A stretch of DNA of 17,057 bases, taken from NCBI GenBank assembly GCA_902783615.1, contig CACZRQ010000088.1:1-17057 (forward strand). Direction: 5' to 3'. Within the stretch, counting starts at the first letter, position 1. Every line of letters begins with the position of its first letter. The DNA comes from an uncultured Bacteroidales bacterium. GTDB taxonomy: Bacteria > Bacteroidota > Bacteroidia > Bacteroidales > Bacteroidaceae. Under the pieces are notes generated by a model, which did no database searches, was not told the DNA's origin, and saw nothing but the letters and a program-made list of their open reading frames with translations. Positions 7,652 to 13,578 of the stretch are shown in pieces. A program made the position numbers and the translations under genes.

Positions 7652-7849
7652 CTAACGTTTTATATTATAGGGGGGACAGTACGCAAGCAGGGCTCCCTTC
7701 CCCCCTCCAGTCACATTCTCCAGATCTTCATTGCTGATTTCCTCTCGCATCACCACCTGCTGGTCTTTGTCCTCACCCGTAATGGTAAGCTTCTTCACGT
7801 TGTCGTCGATTTCAATCTGCACGACTCTTTTTTCCTTCTGGTTTTCCAT
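7652..7849 (-). CDS. Double-glycine leader peptide precursor D (last in cassette)
   Basis: A 65-residue protein from ATG at 7849. A longer in-frame start at 7942 would add 31 residues, but it overlaps the preceding peptide gene and breaks the family start MENxKEKRVV, so 7849 is preferred. The leader (1-49) has VVQIEIDDNVKKLTITGE in the middle and EDLENVTGG at the end. The predicted core after GG is GKGALLAYCPPYNIKR: 16 residues, basic, one Cys in a CPP motif. It lies 13 bp downstream of gene C. By leader ending it pairs with gene A (NVTGG type). Such leaders are normally cut after GG by a C39-type peptidase/ABC exporter; none is in the window. Function (bacteriocin, RiPP precursor or signal) is undetermined. 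Confidence 0.8.
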   Translation of the reverse strand: MENQKEKRVVQIEIDDNVKKLTITGEDKDQQVVMREEISNEDLENVTGGGKGALLAYCPPYNIKR

Positions 7850-7862
7850 GATACTAAATTTA

Positions 7863-8054
7863 TTAATGTAAACGTGGACACCTACCTTGGCGATAACACC
7901 ATTGTACTCCTCCAGCCACTTGATCCAGTTTATCATCGTCAAGTTCTTCCTTCATCACCACTTGCTGGTCTTTGTCCTCACCCGTGATGGTAAGCTTCTT
8001 CACGTTGTCGTCGATTTCGATCTGCACGACTCTTTTTTCTTTCTTGTTTTCCAT
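7863..8054 (-). CDS. Double-glycine leader peptide precursor C
   Basis: A 63-residue protein that starts MENKKEKRVVQIEIDD and whose leader ends DDDKLDQVAGG at residue 49. The predicted core is VQWCYRQGRCPRLH: 14 residues, net positive, two cysteines that could form a disulfide, and a CPR motif. The first ~100 bases of the gene differ from gene A by essentially one base, yet the cores share nothing but the Cys-Pro theme. It lies 24 bp after gene B. The start sits in the conserved context AGTGTTATGG, without a Shine-Dalgarno sequence. Confidence 0.82.
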   Translation of the reverse strand: MENKKEKRVVQIEIDDNVKKLTITGEDKDQQVVMKEELDDDKLDQVAGGVQWCYRQGRCPRLH

Positions 8055-8078
8055 AACACTGAATTTTTACATTTTGAT

Positions 8079-8285
8079 TCATCGATTTATTGGGCATAGC
8101 TTTCCGCACCTTGAAAAAACGCGTGGACATGGTCCTCCGCCTCCTGCCACTTGATTCATATTATCATCGTCAAGCTCTTCCTTCATCACCACTTGCTGGT
8201 CCTTGTCCTCACCCGTAATGGTAAGTTTCTTCACATTGTCGTCGATTTCAATCTGCACGACTCTTTTTTCTTTCTTGTTTTCCAT
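8079..8285 (-). CDS. Double-glycine leader peptide precursor B
   Basis: A 68-residue protein with the same 49-residue leader, ending DDDNMNQVAGG. The predicted core is GGPCPRVFSRCGKLCPINR: 19 residues, net charge about +4, three cysteines and two Cys-Pro steps. The leader ending groups it with gene C (QVAGG type). It starts 10 bp after the stop of gene A, in the same direction. Three cysteines in 19 residues leave one unpaired unless it is modified, oxidised between molecules, or a metal or heme ligand. That is inference. Confidence 0.82.
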   Translation of the reverse strand: MENKKEKRVVQIEIDDNVKKLTITGEDKDQQVVMKEELDDDNMNQVAGGGGPCPRVFSRCGKLCPINR

Positions 8286-8295
8286 AATACTTAAT

Positions 8296-8502
8296 TTATA
8301 AAAATATCGGTTTGCAGTCAGTTACGATTTCGGCTCTTTCTCCTCTGTGACTGCCCCCTCCAGTCACATTCTCCAGATCTTTATCGTTGATTTCCTCACG
8401 CATCACCACTTGCTGGTCTTTGTCCTCACCAGTGATGGTAAGCTTCTTCACGTTGTCGTCGATTTCGATCTGCACGACTCTTTTTTCTTTCTTGTTTTCC
8501 AT
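8296..8502 (-). CDS. Double-glycine leader peptide precursor A (first in cassette)
   Basis: A 68-residue protein, first of four tandem paralogues and nearest the promoter. The leader ends INDKDLENVTGG at residue 49. The predicted core is GSHRGERAEIVTDCKPIFL: 19 residues, near neutral, one Cys in a CKP motif, unlike the basic cores of the other three. At the leader/core junction the DNA holds a 7-bp inverted repeat GTGACTG/CAGTCAC (8347-8353 and 8361-8367), possibly chance. I do not recognise the leader as a named family. It resembles double-glycine leaders only in its acidic amphipathic end and its GG. Confidence 0.82.
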   Translation of the reverse strand: MENKKEKRVVQIEIDDNVKKLTITGEDKDQQVVMREEINDKDLENVTGGGSHRGERAEIVTDCKPIFL

Positions 8503-8608
8503 AACACTAAATTAAAAAATTCAACACTAAGTTAAACGGTAGAACATGACAGTTCATAAAACAATTATGGCACTTCATCTCATGAAGCAGCAAGCGCCTC
8601 TTCCCTTG
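8503..8608 (-). promoter_or_regulatory. About 100-nt 5' leader of the peptide cassette, with a hairpin
   Basis: This lies between the predicted transcription start (about 8602) and gene A. It holds the perfect hairpin CTTCAT-loop-ATGAAG at 8573-8587 and otherwise A/T-rich sequence ending in AATTTAGTGTTATGG. I see no longer ORF in it. Confidence 0.4.
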
Positions 8609-8639
8609 CAAAGATAATAGATTTTATTTTTAGTTGCAA
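8609..8639 (-). promoter_or_regulatory. Promoter of the four-peptide cassette
   Basis: On the minus strand the -7 element TATCTTTG (8616-8609) matches TAnnTTTG exactly. TTGC (8639-8636) lies 19 bp upstream as a -33 element. It is the only good promoter seen in front of the four genes, which are separated by only 10-24 bp. They are therefore probably one transcript. Confidence 0.65.
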
Positions 8640-8704
8640 CATTTTTGGAGAATAAATAGGAAAATACTATAAATAGAGCAACAATATCATGATTTCAAGT
8701 AGTA

Positions 8705-8905
8705 TGGATTAGCCCGTAGAGACAACAGAACACAAGCAGGGGTGAGTCCGTAAGGTAATAGCCCCTTTAGGGGCTTGATAGGGGTAGCCAGCCATTTTAA
8801 TGGCTGGGTAATAAGGCAGAATTATTATTGCATGCCTTTAGGTATGCGATAGGGGCAAAGCATAAGCGTGTAGTAAGTATTAGCCCTGTAAGGTAGGGTG
8901 TTCAA
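8705..8905. repeat. Chain of short palindromic hairpin units (REP-like)
   Basis: No gene is visible here. Consecutive hairpins include AGCCCC-TTTA-GGGGCT (8760-8775), CAGCCATT/AATGGCTG (8789-8806) and GCATGCC-TTTA-GGTATGC (8830-8847), with recurring filler such as 'ATAGGGG' and 'GTAAGGTA'. A related unit, AGCCCC-GTTA-GGGGCT, lies at 10914-10929. Shared stem and loop design suggests a dispersed intergenic repeat family. Whether it is mobile or structural is not visible. Confidence 0.6.
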
Positions 8906-8919
8906 AAACGTGATTATTA

Positions 8920-9160
8920 TTGCTTTCAATTTATGACGCCAAAGGCGTCACCCATATAATAGCCGTGGGTTCGAGCATGGCGAGAACCTACGGATAGTTC
9001 GAATAGTAAAATGATTCGACTCTGAAAGAGTCGCCCTGCATCATGTTGGGGCACTCTTTCAGAGTCGAACAATCTACTCACCGTTATCCGTAGGTACCGG
9101 CGTTGCCGGCACCCACGGCTATTATACGGTGACGCCTTTGGCGTCATAAATTGAATGCAA
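8920..9160. repeat. ~240-bp imperfect inverted repeat with nested palindromes
   Basis: The left arm (about 8920-9035) and right arm (about 9048-9160) are reverse complements over most of their length around a ~12-bp centre. The outer ~45 bp of each arm match almost perfectly (TTCAATTTATGACGCC..., ATAATAGCCGTGGGT). The middle parts have diverged, and the inner CGACTCTGAAAGAGT matches again. Each arm contains its own palindromes, for example GACGCC-AAA-GGCGTC at 8935-8949, GACGCC-TTT-GGCGTC at 9131-9145 and CGACTCT-GAA-AGAGTCG at 9017-9033. The open frame through it (8926-9147) is a by-product of the repeat. It could be a small non-autonomous mobile element or a REPIN-like doublet, and may also insulate the DeoR operon end. 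Confidence 0.8.
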
Positions 9161-9203
9161 AATTAATCCCTTTATGAACACCAAACCCTAACGAAGTATT
9201 CCT

Positions 9204-9950
9204 TCAAGAAACAACAACGGAAACCCCTGTTTCTTGCAGCATCTCAACCATTTCTGGCGAGATCTTATTGTCAGTAACTACCGTCTTGATTTTGCCTTTC
9301 AGGTTCAGAGGCACCACACCATGTTTCGCAAACTTGTCACTTTCCGTCAATACAACCACATGGTTGGCCTGAACCGCCATATCGCGAACAGCCTGCGCAC
9401 GCATCTGATCCTTGTTGGTGAAACCTACACGCTCCTCATAGCCGTCAGTGCCAATGAAGAACAAGTCGGTCAGGAAGTTAGCCGCACATTCCCTCACCAT
9501 AGGTCCCACCATCACCTGCGCATCCTGCTGATAGATGCCACCCAGCAACACAATCTGGAAATTGGACTTCCCACGGATATACTCGGCGATGAAGGCACTG
9601 TTGGTGATGATGGTCAGATCCTTCTTCAAGGCCACCAGCTGCTCGGCAAACAAAGCGCAACAACTGCCGCTCTCAATCATCAGGGTATCGCCATCATGCA
9701 CCAGCTCGGCAGCCTTGGCGGCTATCTTCAGCTTGGCCTCATAATGATAGGCGATGCGGCACCGGATATCGTCGGTACTCTTCAGACGAGCATACCCATG
9801 CTCACGCTTCACGATACCCTTATCTTCCAATGTGTCAAGGTCTTTCCTGACAGTAACCTGCGAAACGCCCAGCCATTCAGCCAGACTTGCCACTTCAATG
9901 TTTCCCTCTTGAGTCAGCAACTCAAGTATGCGATTAATCCTTTCGTTCAT
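9204..9950 (-). CDS. DeoR/GlpR family transcriptional regulator
   Basis: A 248-residue DeoR-family sugar-phosphate-responsive regulator of normal length. The N-terminal winged helix (about 1-57) has the typical EVASLAEWLGVSQVTVRKDL and GIVKREHGYA (wing). The C-terminal effector domain (about 75-235) begins HDGDTLMIESGSCCALFAEQ, where the family's phosphate-binding loop usually reads 'GSTT', so Cys-Cys here is slightly unusual. LLGG and FIGTDG follow. It is the second gene of a two-gene unit, 16 bp after the glycyl-radical activase. It likely represses the divergent activase and glycyl-radical-enzyme promoters through the repeats at 11021-11098, released by a sugar phosphate. The ligand is inference. 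Confidence 0.92.
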   Translation of the reverse strand: MNERINRILELLTQEGNIEVASLAEWLGVSQVTVRKDLDTLEDKGIVKREHGYARLKSTDDIRCRIAYHYEAKLKIAAKAAELVHDGDTLMIESGSCCALFAEQLVALKKDLTIITNSAFIAEYIRGKSNFQIVLLGGIYQQDAQVMVGPMVRECAANFLTDLFFIGTDGYEERVGFTNKDQMRAQAVRDMAVQANHVVVLTESDKFAKHGVVPLNLKGKIKTVVTDNKISPEMVEMLQETGVSVVVS

Positions 9951-9966
9951 TACACCTTATATATTA

Positions 9967-10881
9967 TTACAGGAAGGCTTCGATGCCCTCTCCAATCATT
10001 ACATGCAAATAATCCTCCAAATCCTCTCGATGCAAAGAGGGCGTGTCATGATAATCATACTCCTGATCCAGCAAATCGTATTTGTTTTCCCCAAACTGAT
10101 GGAAGGGAAGCAATTGACAACGCTCAACACCTATGGCTTTCAGCAGTTTGGCCAGCTGGGCAGCATCATCCAAAGAGTCGTTGAAGCCAGGAATGACAGG
10201 AATCCTGGGCAAAACGGTTTTCCCTTTGGCGAAGGTAGCTTTCATATTCTTTATCGGAAGTTCGTTGGAAACCCCAGTGCCTTGCTGATGCTTCTTGGCA
10301 TCCCAGTGCTTCAGGTCGAACAGGATGTAATCAACATGCTCCATCACCTTCTCAAACCTTTCAGCAGCAGCGTAGCCTGTGGTCTCGCAACAGGTATGCA
10401 AACCCATTTCATGGGCAGCCTTCAGGAGTTCAAGGGCAAAGTCGGGTTGCATCAGCATCTCACCACCAGAAAGCGTGATTCCTCCCCCACTCTCTTCGTA
10501 GAACACCTTGTCCTGCATGACCACCTCCATCACCTCAGTCACAGTCATTTCTTGACCTTGCAACTCAAGGGCTTTCTGGGGGCATTCCGCCACACACAAT
10601 CCACAGGCGTTGCACAAAGACGGATGAATGTGGATGTGATTTATTTCCACAGAGATGGCATGCTGGGGGCAGATAGCCAAGCAATGACGGCAATCCTCAC
10701 ACTTCTGCCTGTCCCAGAATGGCTGCACCTTGGGCAACTGGCTCTCGGGATTGGAGCACCACTTGCATCTGAGCGGACAGCCCTTGAAAAAGACTACCGT
10801 CCTGATGCCTGGCCCATCATTCACGCTGAACTTCTGGATGTTGAAGACAATGCCTTTCTGCTCAAAATTCACCTCCGACAT
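9967..10881 (-). CDS. Glycyl-radical enzyme activating protein (radical SAM, with ferredoxin insert)
   Basis: A 304-residue radical-SAM activase that installs the glycyl radical on its partner enzyme using SAM and a reduced [4Fe-4S] cluster. GCPLRCKWCSNPES carries the radical SAM motif CxxxCxxC (Cys35, 39, 42). Two ferredoxin-type motifs follow, CEDCRHCLAICP (Cys61, 64, 67, 71) and CNACGLCVAECP (Cys90, 93, 96, 100), the insert typical of activases for dehydratase-type and YbiW/PflD-type enzymes and absent from classical PflA. GGGITLSGGEML (about 132-143) is the SAM-contacting GGE region. It is divergent from the glycyl radical enzyme at 11126, its evident partner, and is followed by the deoR-type gene. 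Confidence 0.95.
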   Translation of the reverse strand: MSEVNFEQKGIVFNIQKFSVNDGPGIRTVVFFKGCPLRCKWCSNPESQLPKVQPFWDRQKCEDCRHCLAICPQHAISVEINHIHIHPSLCNACGLCVAECPQKALELQGQEMTVTEVMEVVMQDKVFYEESGGGITLSGGEMLMQPDFALELLKAAHEMGLHTCCETTGYAAAERFEKVMEHVDYILFDLKHWDAKKHQQGTGVSNELPIKNMKATFAKGKTVLPRIPVIPGFNDSLDDAAQLAKLLKAIGVERCQLLPFHQFGENKYDLLDQEYDYHDTPSLHREDLEDYLHVMIGEGIEAFL

Positions 10882-10913
10882 ATTTCATCTCACTTAATAA
10901 AGTGTTATATCAT

Positions 10914-10929
10914 AGCCCCGTTAGGGGCT
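10914..10929. repeat. Palindrome AGCCCC-GTTA-GGGGCT, related to the 8760-8775 unit
   Basis: A perfect 6-bp stem with a 4-nt loop in the leader between the activase start and its predicted promoter. It has the same stem as the repeat unit at 8760-8775 with a GTTA instead of a TTTA loop. It would be transcribed as a hairpin about 35 nt before the activase start codon. Confidence 0.55.
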
Positions 10930-11003
10930 CACCATGCGGACAGCACCTGCAATCTGTTGCTCCGATGGGCTAATCACCACCAAAACATCTGTCATTTTTT
11001 TTG

Positions 11004-11011
11004 CAAAAATA
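11004..11011 (-). promoter_or_regulatory. -7 element of the activase/deoR operon
   Basis: On the minus strand TATTTTTG matches TAnnTTTG exactly and points toward the activase, leaving a ~115-nt leader. No clear TTTG was seen at -33, which would fit a controlled promoter. Confidence 0.45.
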
Positions 11012-11020
11012 TGAAATAAA

Positions 11021-11098
11021 TTCGAATGAAAGCAGAGAAATTCGGAAAAAGTTTGTAATTTTGCCTTCGAATGAAAGGAATTAAGGTTTCGAACAAAG
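11021..11098 (-). promoter_or_regulatory. Array of four direct repeats, candidate DeoR-family operators
   Basis: Four related sites in one orientation: TTCGAATGAAAG at 11021-11032, TTCGGAAAAAG at 11041-11051, TTCGAATGAAAG again at 11066-11077, and TTCGAACAAAG at 11088-11098. Spacings are 20, 25 and 22 bp, roughly two helical turns. In minus-strand form (CTTTCATTCGAA) they resemble the CTTTCgtTTTcATTTCG-type direct repeats bound by DeoR-family sugar regulators such as AgaR. They lie around both divergent promoters, and the third covers the expected start of the glycyl-radical-enzyme transcript. Repression by the DeoR-type protein encoded at 9204-9950 is the natural inference. Confidence 0.6.
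11056..11063 (+). promoter_or_regulatory. -7 element of the glycyl radical enzyme operon
   Basis: TAATTTTG matches TAnnTTTG exactly, 63 bp upstream of the start codon and between operator-like repeats two and three. A matching -33 TTTG is not seen. Confidence 0.5.
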
Positions 11099-11125
11099 AT
11101 TTTATAAACTTCAAAGCATAAAAAT

Positions 11126-13540
11126 ATGGAGAATACAACCCATTTTGGATCGTTGACGGAAAGGATGAAAAGCTTTCGAGAAGAAGTGCTCGACGAGAAG
11201 CCTTACATCGATGCAGAAAGAGCGATGCTGGTAACAGAAGCCTATCGCGAGAACCTGAACCAACCCAGGGTGATGGTGAGGGCATTGATGCTCAAGAAGA
11301 TTCTGGAAAACATGTCTATCCACATAGAGGACAAGTCGTTGCTGGCAGGCAACCAAGCCACCAAGAACACCAATGCCCCCATCTTTCCAGAATACACCAT
11401 GAAGTTCGTCATCGATGAGCTCGACCTTTTTGAAAAGCGCGACGGAGATGTGTTCTATATCACTGAAGAGACGAAGCGGCAGTTGCGTGAGATAGCCCCA
11501 TTCTGGGAAAACAACAACCTGCGCGCCAGAGGCGAGGCGCTGCTTCCTGACGAGGTGAGCGTGTTCATGGAAACAGGCGTGTTTGGGATGGAAGGCAAGC
11601 TCAATGCCGGCGATGCCCATCTTTCGGTGAATTATGAGAAGATGCTGGCAGAGGGCTTGAAGGGCTATGAAGAGCGAACCAAGCAGCTGAAGGCGGCGTT
11701 GGATTTCACCCAGCCTGAGAACATCGACAAGAATGTGTTCTACAAAGCTGTGCTGACTGTCATCGAGGCGGTTCATGACTTTGCCCTCAGATACAGCCGC
11801 TTAGCCAGCGAAATGGCCATCAAGGAAAAGGATGCCAAGCGTAGAGAGGAACTGATGGAAATGAGCCGCATCTGCGCCAAGGTGCCTTACGAGCCAGCCA
11901 CCTCTTTCCGCGAGGCTGTTCAGGCTGTTTGGTTCATCCAACTGATTCTCCAGATTGAGTCGAATGGCCATTCGCTCAGCTATGGCAGGTTCGACCAATA
12001 CATCTATCCCTATTACATGAATGACATCCAGACGGGACACATCCAGGAGGACGAGGCGTTGGAACTGCTTACCTGCCTGTGGATCAAGACTCTCACCATC
12101 AACAAAGTGCGCTCTCAATCCCACACGCTCAGCTCTGCGGGTTCACCCATGTATCAGAATGTGACCATCGGAGGGCAGACAACAGACAAGAAAGATGCAG
12201 TCAACGAGCTGAGTTTCCTGGTGTTGAAATCGGTGGCACAGACAAGGCTCACCCAGCCCAACCTCACCGTAAGATACCATAAGAATCTGAACAAGAAGTT
12301 CTTCGATGAATGCATTGAAGTCATGAAGTTGGGATTCGGCATGCCAGCCCTCAACAACGACGAGATCATCATTCCATCGTTCATCGCTTGGGGTGTGAAG
12401 GAGGAGGATGCCTACAACTATAGCGCCATCGGCTGTGTGGAAACGGCTGTTCCTGGCAAGTGGGGCTATCGTTGCACAGGCATGTCGTACATCAATTTCC
12501 CCAGGGTGCTGCTCTGCGCCATGAACAATGGCGTTGACCTCACCAGCGGCAAGAGGTTTACAAAGGGGTATGGCTACTTCACCTCGATGGAAACCTTTGA
12601 AGAGCTGATGGCGGCGTGGGACAAGACTGTCAGAGAGATGACCCGCTACAGCGTGATTGTGGAGAATGCCATCGACAAGGCATCGGAGAGGGATGTTCCT
12701 GATATCCTATGTTCCGCCTTGACGGATGATTGCATCGGCAGAGGCAAGACCATCAAAGAAGGTGGAGCCGTCTATGACTTCATTTCTGGCTTGCAGGTAG
12801 GCATCGCCAACATGGCTGATTCGCTGGCTGCCATCAAGAAGCTGGTGTATGAGGAGCAGAAGATTACGCGCCAGCAACTTTGGGATGCCATCTTGGATGA
12901 TTTCCAATCCGCAGAGAATAAGAAGATTCAGGAGCTATTGGTGGATGCTCCCAAGTATGGCAACGACAACGATTATGTTGACCAGTTGGTGGTGGATGCC
13001 TACGACTCCTACTTGGATGAAATCAGGAAATATCCCAACACCAGGTATCAGAGAGGCCCTATCGGAGGCATCCGTTATGGGGGAACCTCTTCCATCAGTG
13101 CCAATGTGGGTCAAGGCATGGGCACAATGGCAACGCCTGATGGCAGAAACGCTTACGAGCCTCTGGCTGAAGGATGCAGTCCTGCGCACAATGCCGACAA
13201 GCATGGGCCAACGGCCGTATTTAAGACAGTATCAAAACTTCGCACCGAGCAGATAACAGGGGGTGTGCTGCTGAACCAGAAGATGACTCCCCAAATGTTG
13301 TCAACAGAAGAGAACAAGCAGAAGTTGGAGATGCTCATCAGTGCCTTCTTCAACCGTTTGTATGGCTATCATGTGCAATACAACATCGTGTCGAAGGAAA
13401 CCCTGATTGATGCCCAGCTGCATCCAGAGAATCATAAGGATTTGATTGTGAGGGTGGCAGGCTACAGCGCATTCTTCAATGTGCTCTCCAAGAAAACACA
13501 GGACGACATCATTGGACGCACAGAACAGAGCCTGTATTGA
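11126..13540 (+). CDS. Glycyl radical enzyme, GCVE type (YbiW/PflD-like; not classical pyruvate formate-lyase)
   Basis: An 804-residue glycyl radical enzyme. The thiyl-radical loop is IGCVET (Cys437, Glu439), the dehydratase/lyase-type motif; classical pyruvate formate-lyase has Cys-Cys here. The glycyl loop near the C-terminus is RVAGYSAFF (Gly779). Length and gene order (activase, aldolase of the FSA type) are those of E. coli YbiW and PflD. Those enzymes have been reported to open 1,5-anhydroglucitol 6-phosphate to a 1-deoxyketose phosphate, which an FSA-type aldolase then splits. That reaction is my best guess here; glycerol or choline type chemistry is less likely given the aldolase partner. 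It is cytosolic and oxygen-sensitive. It overlaps no neighbour, and the fsa gene starts 38 bp after its stop. Confidence 0.9.
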   Translation: MENTTHFGSLTERMKSFREEVLDEKPYIDAERAMLVTEAYRENLNQPRVMVRALMLKKILENMSIHIEDKSLLAGNQATKNTNAPIFPEYTMKFVIDELDLFEKRDGDVFYITEETKRQLREIAPFWENNNLRARGEALLPDEVSVFMETGVFGMEGKLNAGDAHLSVNYEKMLAEGLKGYEERTKQLKAALDFTQPENIDKNVFYKAVLTVIEAVHDFALRYSRLASEMAIKEKDAKRREELMEMSRICAKVPYEPATSFREAVQAVWFIQLILQIESNGHSLSYGRFDQYIYPYYMNDIQTGHIQEDEALELLTCLWIKTLTINKVRSQSHTLSSAGSPMYQNVTIGGQTTDKKDAVNELSFLVLKSVAQTRLTQPNLTVRYHKNLNKKFFDECIEVMKLGFGMPALNNDEIIIPSFIAWGVKEEDAYNYSAIGCVETAVPGKWGYRCTGMSYINFPRVLLCAMNNGVDLTSGKRFTKGYGYFTSMETFEELMAAWDKTVREMTRYSVIVENAIDKASERDVPDILCSALTDDCIGRGKTIKEGGAVYDFISGLQVGIANMADSLAAIKKLVYEEQKITRQQLWDAILDDFQSAENKKIQELLVDAPKYGNDNDYVDQLVVDAYDSYLDEIRKYPNTRYQRGPIGGIRYGGTSSISANVGQGMGTMATPDGRNAYEPLAEGCSPAHNADKHGPTAVFKTVSKLRTEQITGGVLLNQKMTPQMLSTEENKQKLEMLISAFFNRLYGYHVQYNIVSKETLIDAQLHPENHKDLIVRVAGYSAFFNVLSKKTQDDIIGRTEQSLY

Positions 13541-13578
13541 CGAACAAGATTGTAAAACCCATTAAGACGATAAAGATT

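Noticed and set aside
7850..7942. Upstream in-frame start giving a 96-residue version of peptide D
   Set aside because: The extension overlaps the coding end of peptide C in another frame, and the conserved family start MEN and the AGTATCATGG context favour 7849.
8926..9147. A 73-codon open frame on the minus strand between the peptide cassette and deoR
   Set aside because: It lies entirely within the large inverted repeat and its sequence is the translation of palindromes; no family resemblance or start context supports a gene.
8705..9160. CRISPR array
   Set aside because: The repeats are palindromes of differing sequence and irregular spacing, with no constant repeat-spacer unit and no cas genes.
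11126..13540. Pyruvate formate-lyase
   Set aside because: The active-site loop is GCVE rather than the Cys-Cys pair, and the partner activase has two ferredoxin motifs; neighbours are sugar-related.
13537..13578. Earlier TTG start of the aldolase gene overlapping the glycyl radical enzyme stop
   Set aside because: The family N-terminus with the conserved Asp6 begins at ATG 13579; the extra 14 residues do not match the family.
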